A DNA stretch of 64,000 nt, taken from contig NZ_CALSFU010000007.1 in NCBI RefSeq assembly GCF_943737005.1, positions 1 through 64,000 of the forward strand. Reading direction: 5' to 3'. Under the pieces are notes generated by a model. It did no database searches. It saw only the letters and a program-made list of their open reading frames with translations, and was not told where the DNA came from. Both the position numbers and the translations under genes were made by a program. Positions 25,298 to 33,879 of the stretch are shown in pieces. This stretch comes from Achromobacter sp. Marseille-Q4962. GTDB lineage: Bacteria; Pseudomonadota; Gammaproteobacteria; Burkholderiales; Burkholderiaceae_B. Positions within the stretch are counted from its first letter, which is position 1; each line of letters opens with the position of its first letter.

Positions 25298-26536
25298 CTA
25301 TTGTTCCGAAAGTTCGAGCATCAGATCGAGCAGCACGCCGGCGCCCGCCTCGATGTCCCTGTCGTGCGTGTATTCCTTGACGTTGTGCGACAGCCCGCCC
25401 ACGCTGGGCACGAACACCATGCCCGTGGGGCACATGCGCGCCAGCATCTGGGCGTCGTGTCCCGCGCCGCTGGGCATGCGGCGCACGCGCAGCCCGCGCC
25501 GCCGCGCAATGGCCTCCACCCGCGCCACCACCGCCTCGTCGAACTCCACCGGCTCGAAGTCGGCCAGCACGCGATGGCTCACGCGCACGCCCTCTTCCCG
25601 CGCCGCCTGCCGCGCATAGGCCAGGCACGCCTCGATCGCGGCCCGCAGCGCCGCGCCGTCGGTATTGCGCAGGTCCAGCGTGAACACCGCGCGGCTGGGA
25701 ATGACATTGACGAGATTCGGAAACAGATTCACCTGCCCCACGGTGGCGAGCTGCGCGCCGCCCGAGCGGCGGGCGAGATCCCGCGCGAAACACGCAATGC
25801 GCGCCGCCACCAGGCCCGCATCGCGGCGCAGCGCCATGGGCGTGGTGCCGGCATGGTTGGACACGCCTTCGACCGTGAACTCGATCCAGTGGATGCCCTG
25901 CACGCCCGTGACGGCGCCGATGGTGTCGCCCTCGTGCTCCAGCACGGGGCCCTGCTCCACGTGCAGTTCGACAAAGGCATGCACGCGGTTTCCGCCCACG
26001 GGCGCCGGTCCGTCGTAGCCGATGCGGCGCAGGTTCTCGCCGACGGTGGTGCCGTCCACGCCCACCGTGGCCAGCGCGTCCTCCAGCGCCAGGCCGCCCT
26101 GGAACACCAGGCTGCCCATCATGTCGGGCGCGAAACGCGCGCCTTCCTCGTTGGTGAAGAAGGCCACGGCCAGCGGCCGGCGGGTGACGATGCCCGCATC
26201 GTCCAGGGCGGCCATCACCTCCAGTCCCGCCAGCACGCCCAGGTTGCCGTCATAGCGGCCGCCGGTGCGGACCGTGTCGATGTGAGAGCCCGTCATCACC
26301 GGCGGGCCCGCTTCGCGGCCCGCGCGCACGCCCACCACATTGCCGATCCGGTCCACGCTGACCGCCAGGCCGAGTTCCCGCATCCATCCGCACACCAGGT
26401 CGCGCCCCAGCCTGTCTTCCTCGGACAGCGCGAGGCGGCTGACGCCCCCGCCTTCGATCGCGCCCACCTGCCCCAGCCGGGCGATGCGGTCCAGCAGACG
26501 GGGCAGGTCGATGCGCGGCTGCGCGCCGGCCGTCAT
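25298..26536 (-). CDS. M20 Zn-dependent N-carbamoyl-L-amino acid / allantoate amidohydrolase
   Basis: A 412-residue di-metal hydrolase of the HyuC/AllC/beta-ureidopropionase branch. Metal residues appear in MTGSHIDTVRTGGRYDGNLGVLAG and AFFTNEEGARF, and the C-terminal His in GGLSHNVKEYTHD. The substrate-gate segment GVSNHAGTTPMALRRDAG is also family-typical. These enzymes cleave ureido groups from L-N-carbamoyl amino acids, allantoate or ureidoglycine. The ATG (26534-26536) overlaps the stop of the ammonia-lyase gene (ATGA), so the two are translationally coupled. Confidence 0.9.
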   Translation of the reverse strand: MTAGAQPRIDLPRLLDRIARLGQVGAIEGGGVSRLALSEEDRLGRDLVCGWMRELGLAVSVDRIGNVVGVRAGREAGPPVMTGSHIDTVRTGGRYDGNLGVLAGLEVMAALDDAGIVTRRPLAVAFFTNEEGARFAPDMMGSLVFQGGLALEDALATVGVDGTTVGENLRRIGYDGPAPVGGNRVHAFVELHVEQGPVLEHEGDTIGAVTGVQGIHWIEFTVEGVSNHAGTTPMALRRDAGLVAARIACFARDLARRSGGAQLATVGQVNLFPNLVNVIPSRAVFTLDLRNTDGAALRAAIEACLAYARQAAREEGVRVSHRVLADFEPVEFDEAVVARVEAIARRRGLRVRRMPSGAGHDAQMLARMCPTGMVFVPSVGGLSHNVKEYTHDRDIEAGAGVLLDLMLELSEQ

Positions 26537-27771
26537 GCCGGCGCTCCGATTTCTTCGGGTTGCCTGCCCACGATGCGGCGGTAAAGCCCGGGATCGGTGG
26601 CGCCTTCGCTGCCGAAGAACAGGACGCGGCTGGAGCCGTCCAGGCCCAGCGCCTGCCGCGCCGCGTCGTCGGCCAGCGCCGCCAGGCAGCCCGTCAGGCC
26701 CGCCACCGCGGATTCGCCCGCCACCAGCGGCGTGTCGCCGTAGCGTCCGGACGCCAGCAGGCGCACCGTGTCCAGCGCGGCCTCGTCGTCCACGGTAAGA
26801 AACGCCTGGGCCCCCGGCCGCAGGATTTCCCACGCCAGCAGCGACACCTCGCCGCAGGCCAGCCCGGCCATGACAGTATCCAGGTCGCCTTGCACCGCCA
26901 CGGGCCTGCCCGCCTTGGCGCTTTCGAAAAGGCATGCCGCGCGGTCGGGCTCGACCACGATGAAGCGCGGCCGCTGCGGCCCCAGCGTTTCCCAGAAATG
27001 GGCGCATACGGCCGCCGCCAGGCCGCCCACGCCGCCTTGCAGGAAAACGTGCGTGGGCAGAGGCCCGCCGCCGGCCCGGATCTGGCTCAAAGCCTCGTCG
27101 GCCATGACGGCGTAGCCCTGCATCACGTCCTTCGGCACGTCCATGTAGCCCGGGTAGGAAGTGTCGGAGACCACGAAGCGGCCCAGGCGCGCGGCATCGG
27201 CCGCGGCTTCGCGCACCGAGTCGTCGTAATTGCCCGCCGTGCGCACCACCTGAGCGCCATAGCTTTCGATGGCCTGCTTGCGTCCTTCGCTCACCGTGGC
27301 GTGCACGTAGATGACGCAACGGCATCCGAAGCGTTGCGCGCCCCAGGCCACCGAGCGCCCGTGGTTGCCGTCGGTGGCGCAAGTGACGGTAATGGCCTGC
27401 GTGTGTTCGCGATGCTCGCCGGAGAGCAGATCGTCCACGGTCAGGTCGTCGCGGCCAAGCCGGGATCCCAGTTCGCGCAGCAGCAGCCGGCTCACCGCAT
27501 ACGCGCCGCCCAGCGCCTTGAAGCTGCCCAGGCCGAAGCGGCCCGCCTCCTGCTTGTACAGCATGCCGGCCACGCCCGCCGCCCGCGCCAGGCCGTCCAG
27601 GGCGTAAAGCGGCGTCGGGGCGTAGCCCGGCCAGCGCGCGATCTCCGCCTGCGCGAGCGCGTAGGCCGCGCCGCCCAGCACCGCCTGCTGGGCGGGGCCG
27701 TAGGGCTGGGCGGCGTCGAACGCCGGATTGGAAGTCCAGCCTAGCCGGACGCGGGGAAGGATCTCTGCCAC
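26533..27771 (-). CDS. dpaL: diaminopropionate ammonia-lyase (PLP)
   Basis: Converts 2,3-diaminopropionate to pyruvate and two ammonia; known homologues accept both D and L forms. The 412-residue fold-type II PLP enzyme has the Schiff-base lysine in GLGSFKALGG (about Lys85), the PLP phosphate or substrate loop TCATDGNHGRSVAW, and VFLQGGVGGLAAAV. It starts at a GTG (27769-27771) behind GGAG and lies 24 bases after the RpiR regulator. Its coupling to two N-carbamoyl hydrolases suggests that the natural substrate arrives as a carbamoylated or acylated diaminopropionate. Confidence 0.9.
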   Translation of the reverse strand: MAEILPRVRLGWTSNPAFDAAQPYGPAQQAVLGGAAYALAQAEIARWPGYAPTPLYALDGLARAAGVAGMLYKQEAGRFGLGSFKALGGAYAVSRLLLRELGSRLGRDDLTVDDLLSGEHREHTQAITVTCATDGNHGRSVAWGAQRFGCRCVIYVHATVSEGRKQAIESYGAQVVRTAGNYDDSVREAAADAARLGRFVVSDTSYPGYMDVPKDVMQGYAVMADEALSQIRAGGGPLPTHVFLQGGVGGLAAAVCAHFWETLGPQRPRFIVVEPDRAACLFESAKAGRPVAVQGDLDTVMAGLACGEVSLLAWEILRPGAQAFLTVDDEAALDTVRLLASGRYGDTPLVAGESAVAGLTGCLAALADDAARQALGLDGSSRVLFFGSEGATDPGLYRRIVGRQPEEIGAPA

Positions 27772-27795
27772 TTCAATCTCCTGGTTGCGATGGTT

Positions 27796-28644
27796 TCAAC
27801 GCTGCAGATCGCCGTACAGATCATGCAGCCGCTCGATATTGGCCAGGCGCTGGCGCGCCGCGCCGCCCAGCGCGCGAGCCAGCGCCGAGCAGATATGGTT
27901 GAGCAGGCTCAGGGCCGCCACATAGGAATCGAAAACCGCCGAGCCGGTGTTCACGCAGCGCAGCGCCACGTCGGCGCGCGCGGGCAGCTCGGTGGCGGTG
28001 GGATCCGTCATGACCACCACCTTGGCGCCCACGCGGTTGGCGTGCTCCACGATGGGTTTGAGCAAGGTGACGCGGCGGCGGAAATCCATGACGAGAAGCA
28101 CGTCGCCCTTGGCCAGGTCGGCCATGTCTTCGGCCAGGTTCAGCCCGGCTCCCGGCGCGAGCGAGACGCCGTCGCGCAATTGCGTCAGCAGGGCCCAGGC
28201 ATATTGCGCCAGCACCCGGCCGTTGCGAAAGCCTGCGATCCACACGCGCCGCGCGCCGGCCAGCAACGACACCGCCAGGTCCACGTCGGCGCTGTCCAGC
28301 CGCTCGAAGGTCTGGGCCAGATTGCGCAGGTCGTTGGCCAGATGCGCCGCGAGCGCATCGCCGGAAGCATCCGGCGGGCGCACCCCGGCCAGCTCGTACA
28401 GCGGCGAGCCGCGGCCGGCCTCGTCCCGGGCCTGCGCGCGCACCTCGTTGAAGTTCTCATAGCCCAACCGCCGGAAAAACCGCCCGGCGGTCGCCTTGGA
28501 CACGCCCGCCTTCTGCGCCAGCTCGGCGCCCGAGTAGGCGGCGATATTGCCCAGGCACTCCAGCGTGGCGCGCGCCAGCCGCTGCTCGCTTTCCGTGAAG
28601 GAGTCCTGCAAGGCCAGGATGCGTTCCTGCAAAGTCGATGTCAT
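27796..28644 (-). CDS. RpiR/MurR-family transcriptional regulator
   Basis: A 282-residue regulator with an N-terminal RpiR helix-turn-helix (LARATLECLGNIAAYSGAELAQKAGVSKATAGRFFRRLGY) and a C-terminal SIS domain (AGARRVWIAGFRNGR, GDVLLVMDFRRRV), which normally binds a phosphosugar or small effector. It is the first gene of the carbamoyl-amino-acid operon and probably autoregulated. The ATG at 28642-28644 gives the usual N-terminus. An ATG at 28672-28674 has AGGA upstream and is a possible alternative that adds ten residues. Confidence 0.88.
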   Translation of the reverse strand: MTSTLQERILALQDSFTESEQRLARATLECLGNIAAYSGAELAQKAGVSKATAGRFFRRLGYENFNEVRAQARDEAGRGSPLYELAGVRPPDASGDALAAHLANDLRNLAQTFERLDSADVDLAVSLLAGARRVWIAGFRNGRVLAQYAWALLTQLRDGVSLAPGAGLNLAEDMADLAKGDVLLVMDFRRRVTLLKPIVEHANRVGAKVVVMTDPTATELPARADVALRCVNTGSAVFDSYVAALSLLNHICSALARALGGAARQRLANIERLHDLYGDLQR

Positions 28645-28657
28645 GGACGCGGTTTTA

Positions 28658-28696
28658 TGAAACTTTGATTTCATCAATATATTTTCCTGAAACTTT
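28658..28696. promoter_or_regulatory. putative RpiR operator (repeated TGAAACTTT)
   Basis: TGAAACTTT occurs at 28658-28666 and again at 28688-28696, a 30-base step close to three helical turns. The first copy is followed by GATTTCA, giving an inverted TGAAA/TTTCA pair. The block is strongly AT-rich against its surroundings and lies just upstream of the RpiR gene. Confidence 0.55.
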
Positions 28697-28740
28697 AGTG
28701 TCAACACGATTTGCGTAACAGCGTATCCCGCCGGCGGGCA

Positions 28741-28769
28741 TAAAAAAAATGCGCCCGCATCGCGGGCGC
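28741..28769 (-). terminator. intrinsic terminator of the acyl-CoA operon
   Basis: On the minus strand an 8-bp perfect stem (GCGCCCGC / GCGGGCGC, 28751-28758 with 28762-28769) with a 3-base loop is followed by A and then eight T. It lies about 50 bases past the stop of the acyl-CoA ligase gene and separates that operon from the RpiR operon. Confidence 0.92.
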
Positions 28770-28821
28770 TCGAATGCGCCTGGAGCCAGGCGCACAGACC
28801 GGCAGTCCGCCGCGCGGCTCG

Positions 28822-30489
28822 TCACGGGCTGCGGCCCGCCTCCTCCTGCAGTTGACGCCACAGGATCTTGCCCGTATTCGATTTGGGCAGCGACTCGACG
28901 AACTCGACGATGCGCGGAACCTTATAGGCGGCCATGCGTTGCCGCGCCCAGGCGATGACGGCCGCTTCGCTGGTCTGCTCGCCGGCCTGCGGCCGCAGCA
29001 CGAGCAGCGCCTTGACCGTCTCGCCGCGGCAGGAGTCCGGCACGCCGATCACGCAAGCCTCGTGCACGGCGGGATGCTCGTACAGCGCGTTTTCGACTTC
29101 GGCGGGCCAGACCTTGTAGCCCGAGGCGTTGATCATGCGCTTGAGGCGGTCGGTCACGAAGAAGTACCCGTCTTCGTCCACCCGCCCCAGGTCGCCGGTG
29201 CGGAAATAGCGCCGGCCCTCCAGGCTGACGAACGCCTCCTGGTCGGCTTGCGGCTGCCGCCAGTAGCCCAGCATGACCTGGCTGCCGCGCGTGACCAGTT
29301 CGCCGACTTCGCCGTCCGGCAGCTCCTGCAGTGTGCCGGGGTCGATCACGCGGGTGTCCACGCCGAAGGTGGGCACGCCGATGCACTGGCGCTTGCCGCG
29401 CGCCAGCGGATTGCAGTGCAGGAATGCCGCGGTTTCGGTCAGGCCGTATGCCTCGTTGAAGACGATGCCGTAGCGGTCGGCCAGCATGGCATGCACGGCT
29501 TGCGGCATCGGCGCGCCGCCGCCGCACAGCAGCGCCAGGCTGGACAGATCGAAGCCGCCGATGCCGGGCTGCGCGAAGAAGTCCACCACCATGGCGGGCG
29601 CGGCCGACCAGACGCTGACGCGCCGCTCGGCCATCAGCCTGGCTGCCGCCTCACGGTCCCAGCGCGGCAGCACCACCACGGTCGCACCCAACAGAATGGG
29701 CAGGTTCATGCAGTTCTGCATGCCCAGCATATGGAACATGGGCGCCACGCCCAGGATGACGGATTCGGCGTGCAGGCCACGCCACAACTGCGACCCGGCC
29801 AGCGCCGCGCCCAGCGTGGCGTGCGTGTGGCGGCAGCCCTTGGGCCGGCCGGTGGTGCCGGAGGTGTAGGGCAGCAGGCAGAGATCGTCCGCCTGGGCGC
29901 GGGCGGGCTCCGGCTGCGCGCCCACGGCGAGCGCGCCGTACCAGGGCACGGCATCGGGCAGTCCGGTGTCCTGGCGAGGCGCGCGGATCCAGTCCGGCGG
30001 CTCGTGATCCGTGCGTGCGCCGTCCAGATAATCCGAATAGGTGTGGACGATCACGCGCTCCAGCCGCCCGTCCGCGGCGAATCCGGCGAGCCGCGGGCAC
30101 AGCTCCTGGCTGGCGAAGGCCACGCGCGCGCCGCTGTCTTCCAGGTAGTGCGCCAGTTCGTCGGGCGTGCTCATGGCATTGACCGGAACCGCCACCGCGT
30201 CGGCGCGCAGGATGGCGTAGAAGGCAATGACGAACTGCGGGCAGTTCTGGCTGAAGAGCAGCACGCGGTCGCCGCGCCCCACGCCGGCGCACCGCTGCAG
30301 ATACCCCGCGAGCGCGTCCGCCTCGCGCTTGAGCCGGGCGTAGCTCACCTCGGCGTCGTAGAACACGATGGCGGCCTTGTCGGGATAGCGCGCCGCCGAA
30401 ACCTCCAGGTTGAAATACAGGGTCGTCCGGGGCGCCGGGATTTCCCGGGGCAACCCCTTGGGCCAGAACGCGTAGTGCGATTGCCGCAT
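28822..30489 (-). CDS. AMP-forming acyl-CoA ligase
   Basis: Activates a carboxylic acid to its CoA thioester through an acyl-adenylate. The 555-residue enzyme has the ANL-superfamily motifs: P-loop PYTSGTTGRPKGCRHTH, NEAYGLTETAA, GYWRQPQADQEAF, YFRTGDLGRVDEDGYFFV, RLKRMINASGYKVWPAEVE, and the adenylation lysine in PKSNTGKILWR. The ATG at 30487-30489 follows GGAGGAGAC. It is the last gene of a four-gene operon with a dehydrogenase, SDR and thiolase. The acid is not identifiable; medium or branched chains are likely. Confidence 0.92.
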   Translation of the reverse strand: MRQSHYAFWPKGLPREIPAPRTTLYFNLEVSAARYPDKAAIVFYDAEVSYARLKREADALAGYLQRCAGVGRGDRVLLFSQNCPQFVIAFYAILRADAVAVPVNAMSTPDELAHYLEDSGARVAFASQELCPRLAGFAADGRLERVIVHTYSDYLDGARTDHEPPDWIRAPRQDTGLPDAVPWYGALAVGAQPEPARAQADDLCLLPYTSGTTGRPKGCRHTHATLGAALAGSQLWRGLHAESVILGVAPMFHMLGMQNCMNLPILLGATVVVLPRWDREAAARLMAERRVSVWSAAPAMVVDFFAQPGIGGFDLSSLALLCGGGAPMPQAVHAMLADRYGIVFNEAYGLTETAAFLHCNPLARGKRQCIGVPTFGVDTRVIDPGTLQELPDGEVGELVTRGSQVMLGYWRQPQADQEAFVSLEGRRYFRTGDLGRVDEDGYFFVTDRLKRMINASGYKVWPAEVENALYEHPAVHEACVIGVPDSCRGETVKALLVLRPQAGEQTSEAAVIAWARQRMAAYKVPRIVEFVESLPKSNTGKILWRQLQEEAGRSP

Positions 30490-30526
30490 GTCTCCTCCGT
30501 GTCCGGGGCGCAACGCGCGCGGCGGC

Positions 30527-31681
30527 TCAGGCCGCCATGCCGCGCGCGATGATCTCTTTCATGATCTCGTTCGATCCGCCATAGATCTTGCCCACGCGCG
30601 CGTCGGCGTACATGCGCGCGATGGGGTACTCCAGCATGTAGCCGTAGCCGCCGTGCAATTGCAGGCACTCGTCGATGACCTGGCAGTTCATCTGGGTAAC
30701 CCACCACTTCGCCATGGCCGCGGTAGGCAGGTCCAGCGTGCCCGCCAGCTGGCGGGCGATGCAGTCGTCGACGAAGCGCGCGGCGACAGTGGCCACGGTT
30801 TCGCATTCCGCCAGCTTGAACCGCGTGTTCTGCAGCGCCATGAGCGGCTGGCCGAACACTTCCCGGCTGCCCGCGTAGGCCACGGTTTCGTCGATGGCGC
30901 GCCGCATGGTCGCCGCGGCGCCCACGGCGATCAGCAGGCGCTCGCGCGGCAATTGCTGCATCAGCTGGCCGAAGCCGCGCCCTTCTTCGCCGCCCAGCAG
31001 GTTGCCGGCGGGCACTCTTGCGCCGTCGAAGAACAGCTCGGCGGTGTCCTGGCTCTTCTGGCCCAGCTTCTCCAGCAGGCGGCCGCGGCGAAAGCCCGGC
31101 AGATCGCGCGTCTCGACCATCAGCAGCGACACGCCGCGCGCCCCGGCCGAAGGATCGGTCTTGGCGACCACGCAGATCAGGTCCGCGTGCAGGCCGTTGG
31201 TGATGAAGGTCTTGGAGCCGTTAAGCACATAGTCGCCGCCGTCGCGCATGGCGGTGGTGCGCACGCTCTTGAGGTCGGACCCCGCGCCCGGCTCGCTCAT
31301 GGCGATGGCGCCCACCAGCTCGCCCGTCGCCATGCGGGGCAGCCAGCGCCGCTTCTGGTCCTGGGTGCCGTAGTTCAGGATGTAGTGCGCCAGGATCGCG
31401 CTGTGCACGTTGTTGCTGAATCCGTGCACCATGGCGCGCGCCTGCTCGGAGGCCACGATGGCCTCGTGCGCGAAGTTGCCTCCGCCGCCGCCATAGGCTT
31501 CGGGGATGCTGACGCACAGCAGGCCCAGGCTGCCTGCGCGCCGCCAGACATCGCGGTCGGCGTGCTGCTGCTTGCGCCACTTTTCCTCGTGCGGTGCGAA
31601 CTCCTTCTCGAAAAGGCGGCGGATGGAATCCTGGAAAAGCCGCAGGTCGGCGTCCATCCAGGCGGGGCTCGGCGTGTCCAT
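30527..31681 (-). CDS. acyl-CoA dehydrogenase
   Basis: FAD-dependent alpha,beta-desaturation of an acyl-CoA. The 384-residue chain has the three ACAD parts: a helical N-terminus with IPEAYGGGGGNF, the middle beta domain with AIAMSEPGAGSDLKSV and NGSKTFITNG, and the C-terminal helices with LQLHGGYGYMLEYPIARMYADARVGKIYGGSNEIMKEII. The catalytic glutamate is in the usual position of the GGSNEI segment. It follows the SDR gene by 14 bases. Confidence 0.93.
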   Translation of the reverse strand: MDTPSPAWMDADLRLFQDSIRRLFEKEFAPHEEKWRKQQHADRDVWRRAGSLGLLCVSIPEAYGGGGGNFAHEAIVASEQARAMVHGFSNNVHSAILAHYILNYGTQDQKRRWLPRMATGELVGAIAMSEPGAGSDLKSVRTTAMRDGGDYVLNGSKTFITNGLHADLICVVAKTDPSAGARGVSLLMVETRDLPGFRRGRLLEKLGQKSQDTAELFFDGARVPAGNLLGGEEGRGFGQLMQQLPRERLLIAVGAAATMRRAIDETVAYAGSREVFGQPLMALQNTRFKLAECETVATVAARFVDDCIARQLAGTLDLPTAAMAKWWVTQMNCQVIDECLQLHGGYGYMLEYPIARMYADARVGKIYGGSNEIMKEIIARGMAA

Positions 31682-31695
31682 GGGTCCTCCCGCGA

Positions 31696-32520
31696 TCAAG
31701 GCCGGCCGCCGCCCACGACCAGGACCTGGCCGCTGACGTAGTTCGATTCGGGCAGGCAGAATAGATAGACCGCGCCCGCCGCCTCGGCCGGCGTGCCGGC
31801 GCGGCCGATGGGAACGAGGCGTTCGGCGTTCTTCAGCACCTCCGGATTCACCCCCACCTTGATCCGCCGCCCGGCAATGTCGAGCGAGGCATCGTCGTCC
31901 GCGGCCGACTCGGTGAGGCGGGTGCGGATCAGGCCGAAGGCCACGCTGTTCACGTTGACCTTGTAGCGCCCCCATTCCTTCGCCAGGGCGCGGGTCAGGC
32001 CGTTAACGCCCGCCTTGGCGGCCGCGTAGTTGGCCTGGCCCGCATTGCCCATGACGCCCGAGGTGGACGAGATGTTCACCACCTTGCGGAATACCTCCCT
32101 GCCCTGCGCCGCCTCGGTCTTGGCCGCCTCGCGGATGAACCCCGAGGCCGCCCGCAGAATGCGGAAGGGCGCGGTCAGGTGCACGGCGAGCATGGCGTCC
32201 CATTGTTCGTCGCTCATTTTCTGGATCACGTTGTCCCAGGTGTAGCCGGCGTTGTTCACGATGATGTCCAGGCCGCCGTATGCCTCGATGGCGGTATCCA
32301 CGTACCGCTGCGCGAAATCCGCCTCGATCACGCTGCCCGCGCATACGCAGGCCTGTCCTCCCGCGCCGCGGATCAGCGCGGCGGTTTCCTCGGCCGGCCC
32401 GTCATCGAGGTCGTTGACCACCACGCGCGCGCCTTCCCCGGCCAGCTTCAGCGCGATCTCCCGCCCGATGCCCCGTCCCGATCCCGACACCAGCGCCACT
32501 TTTCCATCCAGCGTACCCAT
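31696..32520 (-). CDS. SDR-family 3-hydroxyacyl-CoA dehydrogenase/3-oxoacyl reductase
   Basis: A 274-residue short-chain dehydrogenase. The nucleotide motif VSGSGRGIGREIA is at about residues 11-23, NNAGYT at the NNAG site, and the catalytic Ser-Tyr-Lys are in NISSTSGVMGNAGQANYAAAKAG. The enzyme probably oxidises the 3-hydroxyacyl-CoA made from the dehydrogenase product. The ATG at 32518-32520 follows AAAGGAGACAG, so the upstream ATG at 32547 is not preferred. Confidence 0.9.
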   Translation of the reverse strand: MGTLDGKVALVSGSGRGIGREIALKLAGEGARVVVNDLDDGPAEETAALIRGAGGQACVCAGSVIEADFAQRYVDTAIEAYGGLDIIVNNAGYTWDNVIQKMSDEQWDAMLAVHLTAPFRILRAASGFIREAAKTEAAQGREVFRKVVNISSTSGVMGNAGQANYAAAKAGVNGLTRALAKEWGRYKVNVNSVAFGLIRTRLTESAADDDASLDIAGRRIKVGVNPEVLKNAERLVPIGRAGTPAEAAGAVYLFCLPESNYVSGQVLVVGGGRP

Positions 32521-32580
32521 GGCTTCTGTCTCCTTTGTTCCGTTCATGGCCCGCCCCGGCCGCGCCGGCGCGGTCTTGCT

Positions 32581-33765
32581 TCAGGCGGCCTGGTACAGCG
32601 TGACCACGCACGCGCCGCCCAGCCCGAGGTTGTGCTGCAGCGCCAGCCTGGCGCCTTCCACCTGGCGCAGGTCGGCCTGGCCGCGCAATTGCCACACCAG
32701 CTCGGCGCACTGGGCCAGGCCGGTCGCGCCCAGCGGATGCCCCTTGGAAAGCAGCCCGCCGGAGGGGTTGGTCACCACCTGGCCGCCATAGGTGTTGCCG
32801 CCTTCGAGAATGAATTTCTCCGCCGTGCCTTCCGGCGTGAGGCGCAGTCCCTCATATGTGAGCAGCTCGTTGGCGGTGAAGCAGTCGTGCAGCTCCACCA
32901 CATCGATGTCGGCCGGGTCCACCCCCGATGCCTCGAATACCTGGTCGGCCGCGGCGCGGGTCATGTCGTACCCCACGAGCTTGCGCATGTCTGCCGACTC
33001 GAACGCCGGCGCGGTGTCGGTGGTCATGGATTGCGCGGCGATGCGCACCGCGGGCGCGATGCCGCGCCGGCGCGCGAAATCCTCGGAGCACAGCAACGCG
33101 GCCGCCGCGCCGCAGGTCGGCGGGCAGCATTGCAGGCGGGTCAGCGGCTCGAAGATCATGGGCGAAGCCAGCACTTCCTCCAGCGTCACGGTCTGGCGGA
33201 ACACCGCATACGGATTGCGCGCCGCATGCTGCCGGGCCTTGACCGAAATGCGCGCGAACGTGTCGGGCCGGATGCCGTGCTGCTTCATGTAGTCGCGTCC
33301 CGCACCGCCGAAGAACTGCGCCGCGCGCGGCCTGTCGGCATCGTAGCCCTGGATGGCGCGCATCGATTCGATGAAGCCCGCCAGCGGCGACGGCCGGTCT
33401 TCGTACATGCTTTTCAGGGCCCCGGGCGACATCTGCTCGAAGCCCAGCGCCAGCGCGCAATCGACGGCCCCGCTCTGAACGGCCTGGCGCGCCAGGAAAA
33501 GCGCCGAGGAGCCGCTGGCGCAATTGTTGTTGACGTTGAAGACCGGAATGCCGGTCAGGCCCAGGCCGTACACCGCCGCCTGCCCGCAAGTCGAGTCGCC
33601 GTACACGTAGGCCGCATAGGCCTGCTGCACATCGCCGTACGGCACGCCGGCGTCGTCCAGCGCCGCGCGGGCCGCGCGCGCGCCCATGGCCGGATAGGGC
33701 TCGCTTGCCCCGGGCTTGCTGAACGGAATCATGCCGACGCCGGCCACGAGTACGTTCCGATTCAT
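32581..33765 (-). CDS. SCP-x/lipid-transfer-type thiolase
   Basis: A 394-residue thiolase-fold protein of the non-decarboxylating SCP-x group. The nucleophile Cys lies in VNNNCASGSSALFLARQAV (about residue 88), and the C-terminal catalytic region has VELHDCFTANELLTYEGL, NPSGGLLSKGHPLGATG and the His of GHPLGATG. These enzymes cleave 3-ketoacyl-CoAs, often with branched or bulky chains. With the ligase, dehydrogenase and SDR it completes a beta-oxidation-like set. The ATG follows CAGGAGAGGC. Confidence 0.9.
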   Translation of the reverse strand: MNRNVLVAGVGMIPFSKPGASEPYPAMGARAARAALDDAGVPYGDVQQAYAAYVYGDSTCGQAAVYGLGLTGIPVFNVNNNCASGSSALFLARQAVQSGAVDCALALGFEQMSPGALKSMYEDRPSPLAGFIESMRAIQGYDADRPRAAQFFGGAGRDYMKQHGIRPDTFARISVKARQHAARNPYAVFRQTVTLEEVLASPMIFEPLTRLQCCPPTCGAAAALLCSEDFARRRGIAPAVRIAAQSMTTDTAPAFESADMRKLVGYDMTRAAADQVFEASGVDPADIDVVELHDCFTANELLTYEGLRLTPEGTAEKFILEGGNTYGGQVVTNPSGGLLSKGHPLGATGLAQCAELVWQLRGQADLRQVEGARLALQHNLGLGGACVVTLYQAA

Positions 33766-33879
33766 GTTTGCCTCTCCTGTGGTGTGAAACCGCCTCGGCG
33801 CCGGCGCCCGTTGCGGGCGGGCCGCGGCCGGTGGGCACAGCTTCGCGCCGCGCGGCCCGGCGGGCAATGGCCGCAGGCG

